From Myxococcales bacterium (GTDB taxonomy: Bacteria > Myxococcota_A > Polyangia > Polyangiales > Polyangiaceae), in contig JADJKB010000021.1 of assembly GCA_016706225.1 (NCBI GenBank), positions 496,001 to 560,000 of the forward strand: a stretch of DNA of 64,000 nt. The letters are read 5' to 3'. Below the pieces are notes generated by a model. That model was not told the origin of the DNA. It worked only from the letters and a program-made list of their open reading frames with translations, and ran no database searches. How positions within the stretch are numbered: position 1 is the stretch's first letter; each line of letters opens with the position of its first letter. Positions 33,692 to 42,386 of the stretch are shown piece after piece. Both the position numbers and the translations under genes were made by a program.

Positions 33692-36517
33692 ATGGAACTT
33701 CTCGAGCGTCGCGTGTACCGCGGCCCCAGCCTGTATGCTCACTTCCCCGTCGTTCGACTGACGGTCGACCTCGGCGTCCTCGAGGCCTGGCCAAGCGCAA
33801 AGCTCCCCGGCTTCAATGCGGGCCTGCTCGCAGCGATCCCCTCGCTGCAGAGCCACACCTGTTCATTCGATACCGAGGGGGGCTTCGTGCGCCGCCTCTC
33901 CGAAGACGGAGGCACCTGGCTGGGTCACGTGCTCGAGCACGTTGCGATCGAGCTCCAGCAGCTCACCGGCGCCAAGGTCGTGTTCGGCAAGACTCGCGGT
34001 GAAGGCACACCGGGCCGCTATCACGTCGTCTACGAGTACGAAGAAGAGCGCGTGGCGCGGGCCGCGGGCGACCTCGCGCTGCGGCTGCTCCACCACCTGC
34101 TTCCTCCGGAGCTGAAGCCCGAGAAAGCCGCCGCTGACGAGTCGGCAGAGCCGTTCGATTTCGATAGAGAGCTGGTCGAGCTGATCGACTTCGCTCAGCG
34201 GCGGCAGCTCGGTCCCTCCACGGGCTCGCTGGTGCGCGCAGCGGAGGCTCGCGACATCCCCTGGTTGCGCCTCAATGACTACAGTTTGATCCAGTTCGGG
34301 CACGGAAAATACCAGAAGCGCATCCAGGCGACCGTCACCAGCGAGACCCGTCACATCGCCGTGGCCATCGCCTCCGACAAGGAAGAGACGAACACGATCC
34401 TCGGAGATCTCGGGCTGCCGGTGCCGCGGCAGGAGCTCGTGCGGAGCGCCGATGGCGCCGTGCGGGCCGCCGAGCGGCTCGGCTATCCAGTCGTGGTCAA
34501 ACCCCTGGACGCCAATCACGGTCGGGGTGTGTCCCTCGACCTGAACACCGAGGCCGAGGTGCGCGTCGCCTTCGACAAAGCCCGGGAGCACGCCCGCAGC
34601 GTCGTCGTCGAGACCTTCCTCGATGGTTTCGATCACCGCATGCTGGTCGTCGGCGGGGAGCTGGTGGCGGTCGCAAAACGTGTCCCCGGCCACGTCGTCG
34701 GCGACGGACAACACTCCATCGCCGCGCTCGTCGACATCGTGAACGCCGATCCCAGGCGCGGCATCGGGCACGAGAAGGTTCTGACGCGGCTCGAGCTGGA
34801 CTCACAGGCCGAACGCCTGATGGAGGCCAAGGGCGCAACGCGGGACACGGTCCTGCCCGCGGGCGAGGTGTTCTTCCTGCGCGGCACCGGCAACCTCTCG
34901 ACCGGCGGCACCGCCATCGATCTCACCGACGTCGTACACCCCGACAACCGCGAGATGGCGATCCGCGCGGCGAAGGCCATCGGCCTCGATGTGTGCGGGG
35001 TCGACTTCATTACGTCCGATATCCGGGAGAGCTATCGCGAGATCGGCGGCGGCATCTGCGAGGTCAACGCGGCTCCGGGCTTTCGCATGCACGTCGCGCC
35101 GACGGAGGGCAAAGCTCGGGACGTCGCTGGACCGGTCATGGACATGCTGTTTCCGGCCGGAACCCCCACTCAGATCCCCATCGCGGCGGTCACCGGCACC
35201 AACGGCAAGACCACGACTGCCCGCATGCTCGCGCACATCCAGAAGATGAACGGGCACACGGTCGGCCTCGCGACCACGGACGGCGTCTACGTCGACGGAG
35301 AGCGCACGGTGGCGGGCGACATGACCGGACCGCACTCGGCGCAGATGGTGCTCCGCGATCCTTCGGTCGATCTCGCGGTGCTCGAGACGGCGCGCGGGGG
35401 GCTGCTGCGAGCGGGCATGGGTTACCGCAGCTGCAACGTCGGCGCAGTGCTGAACGTCGCCGCCGATCACCTCGGCTCCAAGGGAGTGACGACCCTCGAA
35501 CAGCTGGCAGAGGTGAAACGCATCGTGATCGAGGTCACGCGCGACTGCGCAGTCCTCAACGCCGATGACCGCCTGTGCCTGCGCATGGCCGACCACACGA
35601 GCGCCGCCCGCATCGCCTACGTCACGATGAATCCGCGGCACGACCTGGTCCGGCAACACCTGCGCGCCGGCGGGCTCGCGGCCGTGCTCGAAGAGGGCAT
35701 CAACGGCCACATGATCACCCTCTACGACAAGGGTGCGCACCTGCCGTTGCTCTGGACCCACCTGATCCCTGCGCCCATCGAGGGCAAGGCGATGCACAAC
35801 GTCCAGAACGCGATGTTCGCCGCGGTGATGGCCTACGCAATGGGCGTGAAAATCGAGAACATCCGGCAGGGTCTCCGCACCTTCGACACGTCGTACTTCC
35901 AGGTCCCCGGGCGCACGAACGTGTACGACGAGCTGCCCTTCAAGGTGATCCTCGACTACGGACACAACCCCGCGGCCGTGCAGGCCATGGCAGATCTTGC
36001 CTCCAAGCTCGAGTGCTCCGGGCGGCGCATCTGCGTACTGTCCGCGCCCGGCGACCGGCGCGACGAAGACATCCGCGACATCGCCCGTATCGGCGGTCAG
36101 ACCTTCGATCACCTGATCTTGCGCCGAGACGACGATCTGCGCGGCCGTGGCTCCGACGAGGTCCCGCTGATGATGCGGGAAGAGTTGCTACAGAATGGGT
36201 TCCCGGAGGAACGCCTGGAAGTGATCCCGGACGAACAGACCGCCATCGACGCCGGGCTTCGACTGGCAAAGCGCGGCGATCTGCTGGTCATGTTCGCGGA
36301 TCGGATCAGCCGCAGCTGGAAGCAGGTCATCTATTTCAAGCCCGAGTCCGGGGAGAAATCGAGCCCACCGCCGGCCTCCGGCGCAGGCGAAGCGGGCGCC
36401 ACCCCCGTGCTCGAGGCGAACAAAGCGAGCCTGAGCGTGAGCCGCGATCTGACCGAGGGCGCTCAGGTGATCCAGGACGAGCGCGGTGTGCGCCTGGCAC
36501 GCGAGCAGGACGACTGA
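33692..36517 (+). CDS. cphA: Cyanophycin synthetase
   Basis: A 941-residue ligase that builds cyanophycin, a poly-aspartate chain with arginine on each side chain, using ATP. Three regions are visible: the CphA N-terminal domain (~1-160, MELLERRVYRGPSLY...), an ATP-grasp domain (~215-470, with VVVKPLDANHGRGVS and ICEVNAAPGFRMH) that adds Asp, and a Mur-ligase-like domain (~495-895) that adds Arg, with P-loop GTNGKTT at 502-508, LETARGGLLRAG, and DYGHNPAA. All key motifs are intact. A ~50-residue Ala/Pro/Glu-rich tail beyond the usual end makes it slightly long. It lies 9 bases after cphB and 9 bases before a second CphA-like gene. Confidence 0.96.
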   Translation: MELLERRVYRGPSLYAHFPVVRLTVDLGVLEAWPSAKLPGFNAGLLAAIPSLQSHTCSFDTEGGFVRRLSEDGGTWLGHVLEHVAIELQQLTGAKVVFGKTRGEGTPGRYHVVYEYEEERVARAAGDLALRLLHHLLPPELKPEKAAADESAEPFDFDRELVELIDFAQRRQLGPSTGSLVRAAEARDIPWLRLNDYSLIQFGHGKYQKRIQATVTSETRHIAVAIASDKEETNTILGDLGLPVPRQELVRSADGAVRAAERLGYPVVVKPLDANHGRGVSLDLNTEAEVRVAFDKAREHARSVVVETFLDGFDHRMLVVGGELVAVAKRVPGHVVGDGQHSIAALVDIVNADPRRGIGHEKVLTRLELDSQAERLMEAKGATRDTVLPAGEVFFLRGTGNLSTGGTAIDLTDVVHPDNREMAIRAAKAIGLDVCGVDFITSDIRESYREIGGGICEVNAAPGFRMHVAPTEGKARDVAGPVMDMLFPAGTPTQIPIAAVTGTNGKTTTARMLAHIQKMNGHTVGLATTDGVYVDGERTVAGDMTGPHSAQMVLRDPSVDLAVLETARGGLLRAGMGYRSCNVGAVLNVAADHLGSKGVTTLEQLAEVKRIVIEVTRDCAVLNADDRLCLRMADHTSAARIAYVTMNPRHDLVRQHLRAGGLAAVLEEGINGHMITLYDKGAHLPLLWTHLIPAPIEGKAMHNVQNAMFAAVMAYAMGVKIENIRQGLRTFDTSYFQVPGRTNVYDELPFKVILDYGHNPAAVQAMADLASKLECSGRRICVLSAPGDRRDEDIRDIARIGGQTFDHLILRRDDDLRGRGSDEVPLMMREELLQNGFPEERLEVIPDEQTAIDAGLRLAKRGDLLVMFADRISRSWKQVIYFKPESGEKSSPPPASGAGEAGATPVLEANKASLSVSRDLTEGAQVIQDERGVRLAREQDD

Positions 36518-36526
36518 CCGGCGCGC

Positions 36527-38236
36527 ATGCAGCTCCTCGACGCACGCCGTCTCACCGGGCCGAACCTGCTTTCGCGCTCGCCGCAGGTGGTCGTCGAGCT
36601 CGGCTTCGACTCCGGGGAGGACGCTGGCGCAGCCGTCGACCCTTATTTGATCGAGCTCGCCCGCATGCGCACTGCGCTCGGATTCTCAGGAGCCGTCACG
36701 CCGACCGTCCGCGTTCACCTTCACGGAGCGGACGTGGGCTACGACGCCGCCATCGACGTGATGCTCGCTTGCGCAGAGATGAGTGAGTGGGCGGCGCTGT
36801 CGGCCTGTGAGACGCTCGCCGGGCGCCCGCCGCTCCCGCTCGAACCGAAACAGAGAGAGGTCGAGGAAATCCTGCGGCGTGATCGGAACCCGCGCTTGGT
36901 CGCGCTCCAGGCAGAAGCCGAGCGCCGCGGTTTGCCCTTCCTGTGGGACGACGAGTCCGTGAGCATCGGCGCCGGCAGCGGTTCGAAGACCTATTCGCGC
37001 ACGACGCCGCCGGACCCAGCGGAAGTTCCCTGGGGCACACTGACTTCGATCCCGATCGCGCTGGTCACCGGGACCAACGGCAAGACCACGTGCACCCGAC
37101 TGCTCGCTCGCATCGCGCGGGAGGCAGGAGTCCGGGTCGGCAGCGCGTCCAGCGACGAGATCGCCGTCGGCGCCGAGGTCATCGATACCGGCGACTGCAC
37201 CGGTCCCGCCGCCGCGCGAACCGTCTTGCGCCGGAGCGACGTCGACCTCGCGGTGCTCGAGACGGCGCGCGGAGGCATCCTGCGGCGCGGCCTCGCCGTG
37301 AGTGAGTGTGACGCGGCGCTCATCACGAACGTGAGTGACGATCACCTCGGCGGTTACGGCATCGACGATCTGCCGGCCATGACCCGAGTCAAGTCCGTGA
37401 TCGCCCACGCCGTGCGTGCGACGGGCACGGTCGTGGTCAGCGCTCACGATCCCAAGCTGGTACAGCTCGAGCCCGCGCAGGGAGCACAGGTAGTGTTTTT
37501 TGCGAACCTCGAGCGCGACGACGCGACCGCGCGCGCAGTGCTCAAAGACCACCGCACTCGCGGCAAGAGCTGTGTGTTCGCGGAGGACGGCGGCATCTAC
37601 ATCGCCTCGGGCGCGGACTCGCACGCACTAGTTCGCGTCGACGCGGTACCGATCACGTGTGGTGGAGCCGCGGCCTACAACGTGGACAACGTCCTCGCCT
37701 GTGTTGCCATGGCGCTCGCCCTGGGCATCGGAGACGAAGCAATCGTGCGCGGCCTGCTCGCTTTCCAGCTCTCCGACAACCCAGGGCGCGGAGAGCTCAG
37801 CGAGCACCGCGGCGTTCGGGTCTTGCTCGACTTCGGGCACAACGCCGAGGGCATCCGCGCGGTGCTCGAGTGGGTCGCCCGGCTCCGCCAACCCACTCCC
37901 GGACGTTTGACAGTGATCGCAGGCGCCGCGGGCGATCGCAGCAACCGCGATTTCGAGGAGGTGGCACATGTCATCCTCAGCGCGAACCCCGATCGTGTGC
38001 TCTTGCGCGATCTGCCTGGCTACCTTCGAGGCCGCGCGCCCGGCGAAGTCCCAGGCCTGTTCCAGAGCGCGCTCACGTCGCGCGGTCTCTCGGAGGCGCG
38101 AGTCGAGATCGTCGAGTCGGAGGTCGCGGGCCTCGCCGCGGCCTTCGAAGAAGCGCGCCCCGGGGATCTGGTGGTCGTGCTGGTGCACCTGGAGCGGGCG
38201 GCCGTGCACGCCTTCCTCGACGCTTTGCCCGAGTGA
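36527..38236 (+). CDS. CphA-like Mur ligase lacking the ATP-grasp domain
   Basis: A 569-residue protein related to cyanophycin synthetase. It keeps a short CphA-like N-terminus (MQLLDARRLTGPNLLSRSP) and a complete Mur-ligase module with P-loop GTNGKTTC from residue 182, LETARGGILRRGL, NVSDDHLG, NVDNVLACVAMA and DFGHNAEGI. The entire ATP-grasp domain that adds aspartate is absent. It could form only one kind of amide bond, the arginine-addition type by homology. This is the opposite of cyanobacterial CphA2, which keeps ATP-grasp activity. It is probably co-transcribed with cphA (9-base gap). Roles could be repriming or finishing chains, building a different conjugate, or acting as a non-catalytic partner. 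Confidence 0.88.
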   Translation: MQLLDARRLTGPNLLSRSPQVVVELGFDSGEDAGAAVDPYLIELARMRTALGFSGAVTPTVRVHLHGADVGYDAAIDVMLACAEMSEWAALSACETLAGRPPLPLEPKQREVEEILRRDRNPRLVALQAEAERRGLPFLWDDESVSIGAGSGSKTYSRTTPPDPAEVPWGTLTSIPIALVTGTNGKTTCTRLLARIAREAGVRVGSASSDEIAVGAEVIDTGDCTGPAAARTVLRRSDVDLAVLETARGGILRRGLAVSECDAALITNVSDDHLGGYGIDDLPAMTRVKSVIAHAVRATGTVVVSAHDPKLVQLEPAQGAQVVFFANLERDDATARAVLKDHRTRGKSCVFAEDGGIYIASGADSHALVRVDAVPITCGGAAAYNVDNVLACVAMALALGIGDEAIVRGLLAFQLSDNPGRGELSEHRGVRVLLDFGHNAEGIRAVLEWVARLRQPTPGRLTVIAGAAGDRSNRDFEEVAHVILSANPDRVLLRDLPGYLRGRAPGEVPGLFQSALTSRGLSEARVEIVESEVAGLAAAFEEARPGDLVVVLVHLERAAVHAFLDALPE

Positions 38237-38249
38237 CCCGCCAGCTTGA

Positions 38250-38534
38250 CGCGAGGGGCACACTCGCCGGACCCTCACCCGAGCGACGCGCTGCGGAGGA
38301 CTGCTCGTCGCGGAAGCGCGCGCCGGCGGCATCACGCTGCACCGACTCGACGGCGCCGACGGCGCGCTGGCGACCCAACCCGCCCAGACGGCGGACTTCT
38401 CGGTCTCCGGGAGCGCCTTCAGTTTGGCTGGCTTCGACGGCTCACACATTGCCATCGCCGCCGCTCGCGGCCACGTGGCCATGACCTGGATTTCGCAGTC
38501 GAAGCTCGCCGCCGGGGACGATACCGGCGGCTGA
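38250..38534 (+). pseudogene. C-terminal fragment of a lost gene
   Basis: One frame, open from just after a TGA at 38247 to a TGA at 38532, encodes ~78 protein-like residues from ~38298 (LLVAEARAGGITLHRLDG, FSLAGFDGSHIAIAAARGH). There is no ATG or GTG that could start it. It reads like the end of a beta-rich exported protein. I could not identify the family. It sits directly behind the cyanophycin operon. Confidence 0.5.
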
Positions 38535-38546
38535 GCGCTGCTCAGC

Positions 38547-38579
38547 TGCGCGGAGTGGGAGTTTGCCGCCCGCAGGTCT
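38547..38579 (+). pseudogene. Short SUMF1-domain remnant
   Basis: These 33 bases encode CAEWEFAARRS, containing the eight-residue core of the SUMF1 signature (AEWEFAAR) seen in three intact genes in this window. No surrounding SUMF1 motif or open gene remains. It is most simply a leftover of a destroyed SUMF1 gene, although chance cannot be excluded for such a short piece. Confidence 0.4.
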
Positions 38580-38647
38580 CCGCGCGTCGGAGAGCGCAAA
38601 AGGGCGGCCCGCTTCGCGATGCTCGTTTCTCGCGCTATGCTAGTCGG

Positions 38648-39919
38648 ATGCGCGCATTCCTTGGACTGCTGCTCTCGGTTCCGCTCGTCCTGCTCGCGTG
38701 CTCCAGCGAAGACGAAGGCGGCATCGCCGGCGGAGGGAAGGGCGGCGTCGGAGCGGTCGGGGGCGGCGGCGCGGGCGGCAGCGGCGGCAGCTTGGGCAAA
38801 CCGTGCAGCAAGACCTCGGACTGCGGGTCCGGGAAGTTCTGCAGCGTCGCCAAGCAGTGCGTCGACAACGGCTCGTGCGGCGCCGATGGTGACTGCACGG
38901 CGCCGCAGGTTTGCGGCCTGGGCTCGAAGAAATGCCTGGAGGCCGGCACTTGCGCAACGGACGGGGACTGCGACCAGAATCAGGTCTGCAACGTCCAGAC
39001 GAAGCTGTGTGAGATCGGCGGCGGCTGCGGCAAGAGTGTGTTCGAGCTCACCGAGCTGCCGCCCAACCTGATGATCCTGCTCGACCGCAGCGGCAGCATG
39101 AGCGGCGACGCAGGCGGCAGCACCCGCTGGAACGTCGCCAAACAAGCCGTGTCGCAGGTGACCACGAAGTTCGACGCCCAGCTCCGTTTTGGTCTGGCAA
39201 CGTACTCGTCGTGTGCGTCTGGCGGCTGCTCCGCCGGCAGCATCGTCGTGCCGATCGCCGACAAGAACGCCGCAACCATCAACGCTTTTCTGGGTTCAAC
39301 GGTCGATCAGGGCAGCTCGAACGGCCAAGGCAAGACCTCGTCCGGTTTGCTCAAGTACCTGTGTGACAGCGGCAACCCGGAGACGAGCACCGGGAAATCC
39401 CTGGCGGCCCTGGTCGGCCAATCGTCACTCCAAGATCCGTCGCGCACCAACGCCGTGCTGCTCTTGACCGACGGCAGTGAGAGCGGTGAGTGCAAGGGCT
39501 CGTGTGACGGCCCCTGCGGAGCTGCGAAGCTGCTGGCGCAGAACCCTCCGGTGAAGACCTACGTGATTGGCCTGGGCGTGAACCCCAGCGCCATCGATCA
39601 GATCGCCGCTGCCGGCGGAACGACCAAGTCCGTCCCGGCCTCCAACCAGACCGAGCTCGACGCCGCGTTCAACAAGATCGCCGCAGCCGTCGCCAGCTGT
39701 GAATACCTGCTCGACAAGGCTCCGCCGAACTCGACTGGGGTCTACGTCTACTTCAACGACGACCCGACCGGCGTGCCCAGCGATCCGAACAACGGCTGGA
39801 GCTACGATCCGACGACCAACAAGCTCACGTTCAATGGCACCGCGTGCACTCAGCTGAAGAGCGGCACGGTGACCGACATCGACGTGGTCTACGGCTGCCC
39901 GGGCCCCGTGGTCAATTGA
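38648..39919 (+). CDS. Exported lipoprotein with Cys-rich region and VWA domain
   Basis: A 423-residue lipoprotein with signal peptide and lipobox VLLAC (cysteine at residue 18). A Gly/Ala linker leads to a region of three short Cys repeats of the CxxDxDC type (PCSKTSDCGSGKFC, SCGADGDCTAPQVC, TCATDGDCDQNQVC). A VWA domain follows at ~145-340 with an intact metal site, LLDRSGSM. The C-terminal ~85 residues form a further small beta domain (PPNSTGVYVYFNDDPTG). The ATG at 38648 starts the signal. The Cys repeats and VWA together suggest surface binding or cohesion. It converges on an ATP-grasp gene with 7 bases between. Confidence 0.85.
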   Translation: MRAFLGLLLSVPLVLLACSSEDEGGIAGGGKGGVGAVGGGGAGGSGGSLGKPCSKTSDCGSGKFCSVAKQCVDNGSCGADGDCTAPQVCGLGSKKCLEAGTCATDGDCDQNQVCNVQTKLCEIGGGCGKSVFELTELPPNLMILLDRSGSMSGDAGGSTRWNVAKQAVSQVTTKFDAQLRFGLATYSSCASGGCSAGSIVVPIADKNAATINAFLGSTVDQGSSNGQGKTSSGLLKYLCDSGNPETSTGKSLAALVGQSSLQDPSRTNAVLLLTDGSESGECKGSCDGPCGAAKLLAQNPPVKTYVIGLGVNPSAIDQIAAAGGTTKSVPASNQTELDAAFNKIAAAVASCEYLLDKAPPNSTGVYVYFNDDPTGVPSDPNNGWSYDPTTNKLTFNGTACTQLKSGTVTDIDVVYGCPGPVVN

Positions 39920-39926
39920 CCGTGTC

Positions 39927-41141
39927 TCAGGCGTACTCGATCTGAATCGTCTCGATCACGGTCTGCATCACCGCCTTGACCACCTCCGTGTCGGGGTGGC
40001 GCGCAATCAGGTAACCGTCGCCCTCGTAGCTGTCGGAGCGCGGCGCGCCGATCTTGGGCAGTCGACTCTCGACCACGTGCCGGCCCACCCGCTCGTTGGC
40101 CAACTCGACGCCACTGACGCGCTTCACCCGGCCGCGCCCCACCCCGCGCAGGTATGCGACCCCGACGGCGAACCGGCGCTCGTACGGCCCGTCGAACTCA
40201 CCGTCCACGACCGCGCGCGCCCAGGCTCGGTACATGTCCGCGTCGTGCGCGTAGCTGTTGGCCAGCACCATGTGTGCGCCGGGGGGCCGTGCGGCGATCT
40301 CTCCGATGGCGAGCGAGCCGTCGTCCCGCCGGAACCACTCCATGTGGGTGAACCCAGTCTCGAGCCCGAGAGCCGAGATGGTACGCGCCGCTAGCTGGCG
40401 AGCGTCTGCGAACTCCGGTCCGTGCATCACGCGCGGCAAGAGCACGACCCATTTGATCCACGGAGTCTCCATCACCTCGAGCGGCGTCGGGAAATAACGC
40501 GACACCGACTCGAAACGGATGGTCCCATCCACCGTGATCGTCTCGAAGCTGTGCTCCTGACCGCGCAGAAACTCTTCGGCCAGCGCGGGACGTTCTGGGG
40601 ACGCATGGATGGCAGTCACCGCCGCACGGAGCTCTTCCTTCGAGCGCACCCGCCAGGTGGCCTTGCAACCCATGCCCGCCGGCGGCTTCAGGACCAGCGG
40701 AAAACCAACCGCCTCCGCAAAACCGTCGGCGTCGGTCCAGGACCGGATCAGCTGGTGACGCGCACAGGGCAGTCCATGGCGCCTGAGCTCGTCTTTCATC
40801 CGAGCTTTGTCGCGGAACAGATCGGCGGTGTCGGGGTCCGTTCCGGGGATACTCAAGGCCTGGCGGAGCTCCGCCAGCTGCACCTGCAAGGGCTCGAGGA
40901 TCCCGAGCGCCCGGTGCAGCTTGCCGTGCCGGCGCTCGAGCAACCGGCCCGCTTCGATGAGCTGACGGGCGTCGAGCCCGTCCGAGACCTGGACCACGTC
41001 CGCAAAGATCGCGGCGTCGGCACCGGCGGGGGGTTCCTGAACGATGCCCAGCAGCCGGACGCCGGCGAGCTTGTGGGCAGCGCGGGCGAAACGCAGCGTG
41101 GTTTCGAGAGGAAACGGCGCGACGAACACCACATTTTTCAT
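39927..41141 (-). CDS. ATP-grasp carboxylate-amine ligase (cluster member 1)
   Basis: A 404-residue ATP-grasp enzyme, predicted to join a carboxylate to an amine through an acyl-phosphate. The N-terminal pre-ATP-grasp domain starts MKNVVFVAPFP. The nucleotide-binding part has FPLVLKPPAGMGCKATW. The metal-binding end carries FTHMEWFRRDDGSLAIGEIAARPPGAH. The ATG at 41141 lies only 23 bases from the ATG of a divergent ATP-grasp paralogue with a similar N-terminus (MKVVFLAPSYPPE). The HMEWF motif is shared with two other cluster members (41165 and 50182), so these three descend from one ancestor. The substrate is unknown. The neighbourhood suggests amino-acid or peptide conjugation. Confidence 0.85.
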   Translation of the reverse strand: MKNVVFVAPFPLETTLRFARAAHKLAGVRLLGIVQEPPAGADAAIFADVVQVSDGLDARQLIEAGRLLERRHGKLHRALGILEPLQVQLAELRQALSIPGTDPDTADLFRDKARMKDELRRHGLPCARHQLIRSWTDADGFAEAVGFPLVLKPPAGMGCKATWRVRSKEELRAAVTAIHASPERPALAEEFLRGQEHSFETITVDGTIRFESVSRYFPTPLEVMETPWIKWVVLLPRVMHGPEFADARQLAARTISALGLETGFTHMEWFRRDDGSLAIGEIAARPPGAHMVLANSYAHDADMYRAWARAVVDGEFDGPYERRFAVGVAYLRGVGRGRVKRVSGVELANERVGRHVVESRLPKIGAPRSDSYEGDGYLIARHPDTEVVKAVMQTVIETIQIEYA

Positions 41142-41164
41142 GCTTTGCCTTGTACCATCAGGCC
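41142..41164. promoter_or_regulatory. Very short divergent intergenic region between two ATP-grasp genes
   Basis: Only 23 bases separate the two divergent start codons. Neither a full promoter nor two ribosome-binding sites fit comfortably, so promoters must lie inside the opposing genes, or one start is further downstream than assigned. I see no clear -10/-35. Confidence 0.4.
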
Positions 41165-42382
41165 ATGAAGGTCGTCTTCCTCGCACCCAGCTATCCGCCC
41201 GAGATGCAGCAGTACACCCGCGGGCTGGCCGAGGTCGGCGCGGAGGTCTACGGCGTCGGGGATACACCCAGGAACCAGCTACCCCCTTCCCTGAAACAAC
41301 ATCTGGCGGACTACCTGCGGGTGCCCCGGATGCTCGACGAGGACGACGTGGTCGAACGCGTGACCGAGTGGTTGCGCGGCCGCGAGGTCGACCGCGTGCT
41401 CTCCAACTGGGAGGTGATGGTGCTCACCGCGGCGCGCCTGCGCGAGCAGTTTGGTCTGCCGGGCATGAGCGTCGACACTGTGCTGGGCTTCCGCGACAAA
41501 CAGCTGATGAAGGAGCGCGTGAAGGCCGCCGGCCTGCGCACCCCGCGGTCGGAGCGCGTGCGCACGGTGAACCAAGCCCGGGCCGCCGCCGAGCGCACGG
41601 GCTACCCGCTGATCCTGAAGCCCATCTCTGGCGCCGGCAGCGCCGACACCTACAAGATCTCCGACGAGGCCGAGCTCGAGGAGGTGCTCGGTCGCATGCG
41701 CCACATCAAGGAAGCGAGCTGCGAGGAGTACATCAACGGCGAGGAGTTCACCTTCGACACCGTGTGTATCGGCGGGCGCCCCGTCTACATGAACGTCACC
41801 CAGTATCTGCCGCCCCCGCTCATTGCCCGCTCCGAAGAGTGGGTGAGCCCGGTGATCATCACGGTCAAGGACATGCAGCAGCCGCACGTGGCGGGCGGCA
41901 TCGAGCTCGGCAAAAAGGTGCTGGGAGCCCTGGGCATGGGCGACGGCTTCACCCACATGGAGTGGTTCCGAAAGCCCGACGGCGAGGTCGTGTTCGGCGA
42001 GATCGGCTGCCGCCCGGGCGGCGCCCACATCGTCGATCAGATGAACTACACCTCGGACATCGATCTGTTCCGGGAGTGGGCCCGCGCGGTCTGCTGGGGG
42101 AAATTCGAGGCGCCCACGGCTCGAAAATACAACGTCGCCATCATCTTCAAACGCGCCAAAGGGCGCGGGCGGATCTCTCGCATCGAGGGCCTCGGGGAGT
42201 TCATGCGAAAATACGGCGAGCACGTCGTCGAGGAGCGCCTGTTGAAAGTGGGGACCCAGCGTCGCAACTGGAAACACACGCTGATCTCCGATGGGCACAT
42301 CCTCCTGCGCCATCCAGACTGGGACACCACCCGTCGTATGGCCGCGGCGGCCGCGACGGAGATCACCCTCTACGCGGAGTGA
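41165..42382 (+). CDS. ATP-grasp carboxylate-amine ligase (cluster member 2)
   Basis: A 405-residue ATP-grasp enzyme, paralogous to the divergent gene next to it. Key regions are the N-terminal MKVVFLAPSYPPE, PLILKPISGAGSADTYKI for nucleotide binding, EEYINGEEFTFDTV, and FTHMEWFRKPDGEVVFGEIGCRPGGAH for metal binding. The start at 41165 was chosen by comparison with the paralogue; an ATG at 41150 would overlap the divergent start region. No signal peptide. It is the only plus-strand gene in the 39.9-52.9 kb block and converges on the aspartoacylase-like gene with 4 bases between. Function is inferred as amide-bond formation on an unknown small molecule or peptide. Confidence 0.85.
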   Translation: MKVVFLAPSYPPEMQQYTRGLAEVGAEVYGVGDTPRNQLPPSLKQHLADYLRVPRMLDEDDVVERVTEWLRGREVDRVLSNWEVMVLTAARLREQFGLPGMSVDTVLGFRDKQLMKERVKAAGLRTPRSERVRTVNQARAAAERTGYPLILKPISGAGSADTYKISDEAELEEVLGRMRHIKEASCEEYINGEEFTFDTVCIGGRPVYMNVTQYLPPPLIARSEEWVSPVIITVKDMQQPHVAGGIELGKKVLGALGMGDGFTHMEWFRKPDGEVVFGEIGCRPGGAHIVDQMNYTSDIDLFREWARAVCWGKFEAPTARKYNVAIIFKRAKGRGRISRIEGLGEFMRKYGEHVVEERLLKVGTQRRNWKHTLISDGHILLRHPDWDTTRRMAAAAATEITLYAE

Positions 42383-42386
42383 GGAG

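Noticed and set aside
33863..34771. Long minus-strand open frame inside cyanophycin synthetase (and another at 34802-36112)
   Set aside because: High GC suppresses stops in the antisense frame. The residues are His/Val/Asp-rich with no domain pattern, while the plus frame is unmistakably CphA.
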